Source: an uncultured Mollicutes bacterium (GTDB lineage: Bacteria; Bacillota_I; Bacilli_A; ML615J-28; CAG-313). From it: a DNA stretch of 64,000 nucleotides. Below are positions 62,901 through 64,000 of this stretch, piece after piece. The notes under the pieces were generated by a model. That model worked only from the letters and a program-made list of their open reading frames with translations. It did not search any database and was not told the DNA's origin. The first letter of the stretch is position 1. Every line of letters begins with the position of its first letter. The stretch is taken from assembly GCA_900539265.1 (NCBI GenBank), contig UQBM01000004.1, positions 24,141 to 88,140 on the forward strand. The letters run 5' to 3'. The position numbers and the translations under genes were made by a program.

Positions 62901-63721
62901 AAAGAAAAAATAATGAAACAATTGGGATAATAACATTTAATTCTAATCAAAGAGATTTGATAGATGATTTAATAGATGAAGAATGTGCAATTAATTTGGA
63001 ATTTAGAACACAAATACTTATTGAACAAGAACGCAAAAAAGATGGTGAAGATATTGGGCTTTTTATTAAAAATATTGAATCTGTGCAAGGAGATGAAAGA
63101 GATGTTATTATATTTTCAATTGGATATGCAAGAAATGAAAATGGCAGAGTAATAACTAAATTTGGATGGTTAAATCAAAAAGGAGGAGAAAATCGTTTAA
63201 ACGTAGCAATTAGTAGAGCAAAAACCAAAATACATATAGTTACTTCTATCATACCAGATGATTTAGTTGTAGAATCAGCTAAAAATGATGGTCCGAGATA
63301 TTTCAAAAAATATCTTGAATATGCTTATGCAGTGAGTATGGGCAATTCAGAAATGGCTAAACAAATACTATTTTCATTTGGTGATGATAAAAAACCAAGA
63401 AATATCATAAACTTTGATAGCGATTTTGAACATCAAGTATATGATGCTTTAGTTGATAGAGGATATATGGTTGATACTCAAATTGGTATTGGTGGTTATA
63501 GTATAGATTTGGCTATAAAAAGAGATGGTAGATATATTCTTGGAATAGAATGTGATGGAAAATTATATCATAGTTCAAATTCTGCTAGAGAACGTGATAT
63601 ACATAGACAAAAGTATCTTGAATCTAGAGGTTGGAGAATACATAGAATTTGGAGTCCAAATTGGTGGAATAATCCAAATAAAGAAATCGATAAAATATGT
63701 ATGATAGTTGATGAATGCTGA
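59972..63721 (+). CDS. HRDC-DUF4011-SF1 helicase with C-terminal PD-(D/E)XK nuclease
   Basis: 1249 residues. N-terminal HRDC-like helical domain (about 1-75, LKPKKLSDFEGIRGIGKIF), DUF4011-type region (about 85-340, KELEKKLVSINKRNRLISL), then a UPF1/COG1112-like SF1 helicase: Walker A GPPGTGKS (405-412), motif II DEASQ (Asp833/Glu834), GDHKQLRPS, NFHYRSKYEELIAFSN, and motifs V-VI SVQGDERDVIIFS and RLNVAISRAK. About 420 residues separate Walker A and motif II. The C-terminus (about 1155-1249) is an MTES_1575/Vsr-like endonuclease: Asp1179 (YSIDLAI), Glu1193 with IECDGKLYH, and RGWRIHRIWSPNWW. Helicases fused to this nuclease are frequent in defence islands; here it stands alone. Confidence 0.88.
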   Translation: MTLEEKKLYIELIGLREKIKDYTRRTEGRASFVCSDDALEQMAILKPKKLSDFEGIRGIGKIFIESYGDKFLNIILKYQSSTEKVTTMNSSVIYTMKELEKKLVSINKRNRLISLNNLTNRYTFDMSVLGEALVDKIVFTTAKVIISDIDKPINGLSIDEEYAKSKRIVTLLRETNKDLREKGQNDLYVGYPFIIGRLPGENFDVHAPLVLFPVVAERTPTTISLQMDDSRDIVYNNTLLLAYYKFNNINESLTNDEVEAKSRNELIHKALSFYSEKGLKIKECYGCLTKFKEYKGNEFPKFANGELNVEINAILGKFPICSSSIQKDFDQMIKEKKCNELVDNLLEATNYDLYDDSYSGEDDKKLNDKDLVLSERDIVYINELNSSQEAVLNAIENRNKIVVQGPPGTGKSQTIASIIANYINKNKTVLMVSEKKTALDVVYSRLGELSKYTLLIDDVSNKKSFYDQLLNMIYLADNIDIQDKDLDQISDNIDLQIDKLEIIAKKLYMPNNFGIEQYKLYLLNDKYDYKNIDDRKKYNLFKENWYNKNHLLFAKYSEVEHISKEFNNANMLNKSIGYIRLSKKYKFIKNMTDKLTTFEIVDFSNILNNLKSSIEDWSKKKYIIKVFTKGKIKKEIKEILSKYFTIQTKELINLIFNEIDLVIDSINYYEEYWEDKLIFEKLNSLEKEYIEVVYNVSSTLGCDASIINKELVNALIFRQIEIFEKNNMEVLSNIKDFDNIIRNICDCLERKQKITKIKLEHILLNHIKKLTNSKRQGEIRRVIESKRKWSVNKFIKKFDFELFKSVNIWLLTPEVVSEILPLETGIFDLVIFDEASQMYVEKGIPSILRGKKVVIAGDHKQLRPSNLGFGRIEVNLDELEEDEEIEAALEEESLLDLARFKYSNIVLNFHYRSKYEELIAFSNYAFYKGRLYVAPNVVKPNTPPIEVHKLENGMWQNRSNIVEARYVVNLLKKFFKERKNNETIGIITFNSNQRDLIDDLIDEECAINLEFRTQILIEQERKKDGEDIGLFIKNIESVQGDERDVIIFSIGYARNENGRVITKFGWLNQKGGENRLNVAISRAKTKIHIVTSIIPDDLVVESAKNDGPRYFKKYLEYAYAVSMGNSEMAKQILFSFGDDKKPRNIINFDSDFEHQVYDALVDRGYMVDTQIGIGGYSIDLAIKRDGRYILGIECDGKLYHSSNSARERDIHRQKYLESRGWRIHRIWSPNWWNNPNKEIDKICMIVDEC

Positions 63722-63897
63722 TAAGTCCATCTATGTTTAAACAATTTTTCTATCTTACATTATTTGTTAGAGATAAAAGTTTCTATATTAGAAAATTTAG
63801 TTTTATTTTTGTCTAATTGAATTAACCGATATTGTTTTTAAAAATAGTATTATATTTCGAAAATATTTTTAAATTAACTACAAATTATAAAATAATA

Positions 63898-63906
63898 TGA
63901 TATAAT
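63898..63906 (+). promoter_or_regulatory. extended -10 promoter near the right edge
   Basis: TGA-TATAAT, followed 33 nt later by a perfect AGGAGG (63939-63944), but no ATG, GTG or TTG lies at a suitable distance. An ATT at 63951, six bases on, opens only seven codons (NNQVKR follows). Either a decayed leader or an unusual start. Confidence 0.45.
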
Positions 63907-64000
63907 AAATATGATTTAGTTTACTTCATTATATTTATAGGAGGCTAACTATTAATAATCAAGTAAAACGATAAAATAATTTTTATTGTATAAAAAATGA

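Overview
The window is AT-rich chromosome from a low-GC Bacillota (Bacilli / Erysipelotrichia / Tenericutes-related gut lineage). The evidence is canonical sigma-A promoters, AGGAGG ribosome sites, intrinsic terminators, a CIRCE operator, a B. subtilis-like pyr gene order, and lipoprotein-rich surface loci. TGG encodes Trp and TGA ends genes such as hpt, rpoZ and plsY, so the code is standard rather than mycoplasmal. Sporulation-type families (a CotF-like pair and a Cse60-like gene) are present. I see no rRNA, tRNA or CRISPR array.

Layout. 1-1.3 kb: 3' end of an IS21-family istA running in from the left edge, with no istB after it, then a GC-rich patch and a headless gene fragment. 1.3-5.2 kb: a DUF3737 beta-helix protein and a large OB-fold/Ig-like lipoprotein. 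5.3-9.7 kb: htpG behind a perfect CIRCE box, a small spore-coat-like pair, and fhs. 9.7-19.2 kb: a complete de novo UMP operon, pyrB-C-AA-AB-K-D-F-E. No pyrR is present. The operon is preceded by a 32-codon leader ORF with a U-rich tract and an intrinsic terminator, which resembles the enterobacterial pyrBI attenuator. 19.3-26.5 kb: a histidine phosphatase, a GHKL ATPase, then purB-purA-FAD oxidoreductase-hpt. 26.5-37.97 kb: housekeeping genes (dnaD-nth, cse60-like, rqcH, gmk-rpoZ, M32 carboxypeptidase), a coiled-coil protein ending in a ribosomal uL15-like domain, and the str operon rpsL-rpsG-fusA with tuf.

38.3-57.0 kb is an accessory cell-surface locus: a small lipoprotein, a broken trypsin-like protease, a helical lipoprotein, a subtilisin fused to BspA-type leucine-rich repeats, a lipoprotein combining an FMN-binding domain with such repeats, and a 2037-residue lipoprotein with Ig, InlB and beta-helix modules and a C-terminal peptidoglycan amidase. 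Two transcription units here carry CcpA/LacI-type operators, so carbon control of surface or glycan-related functions is likely.

57.1-59.4 kb: a MarR regulator with a perfect palindrome on its own promoter, leading into plsY and a diacylglycerol glucosyltransferase-type gene, a candidate regulated membrane-lipid operon. 59.4-64 kb: degenerate sequence, then a 1249-residue HRDC/DUF4011/SF1 helicase with a C-terminal PD-(D/E)XK nuclease, a plausible phage-defence protein.

The strongest candidates for something undescribed are the pyr leader attenuator, the uL15-domain coiled-coil protein, the FMN-binding leucine-rich-repeat lipoprotein, and the MarR-plsY-glycosyltransferase operon.
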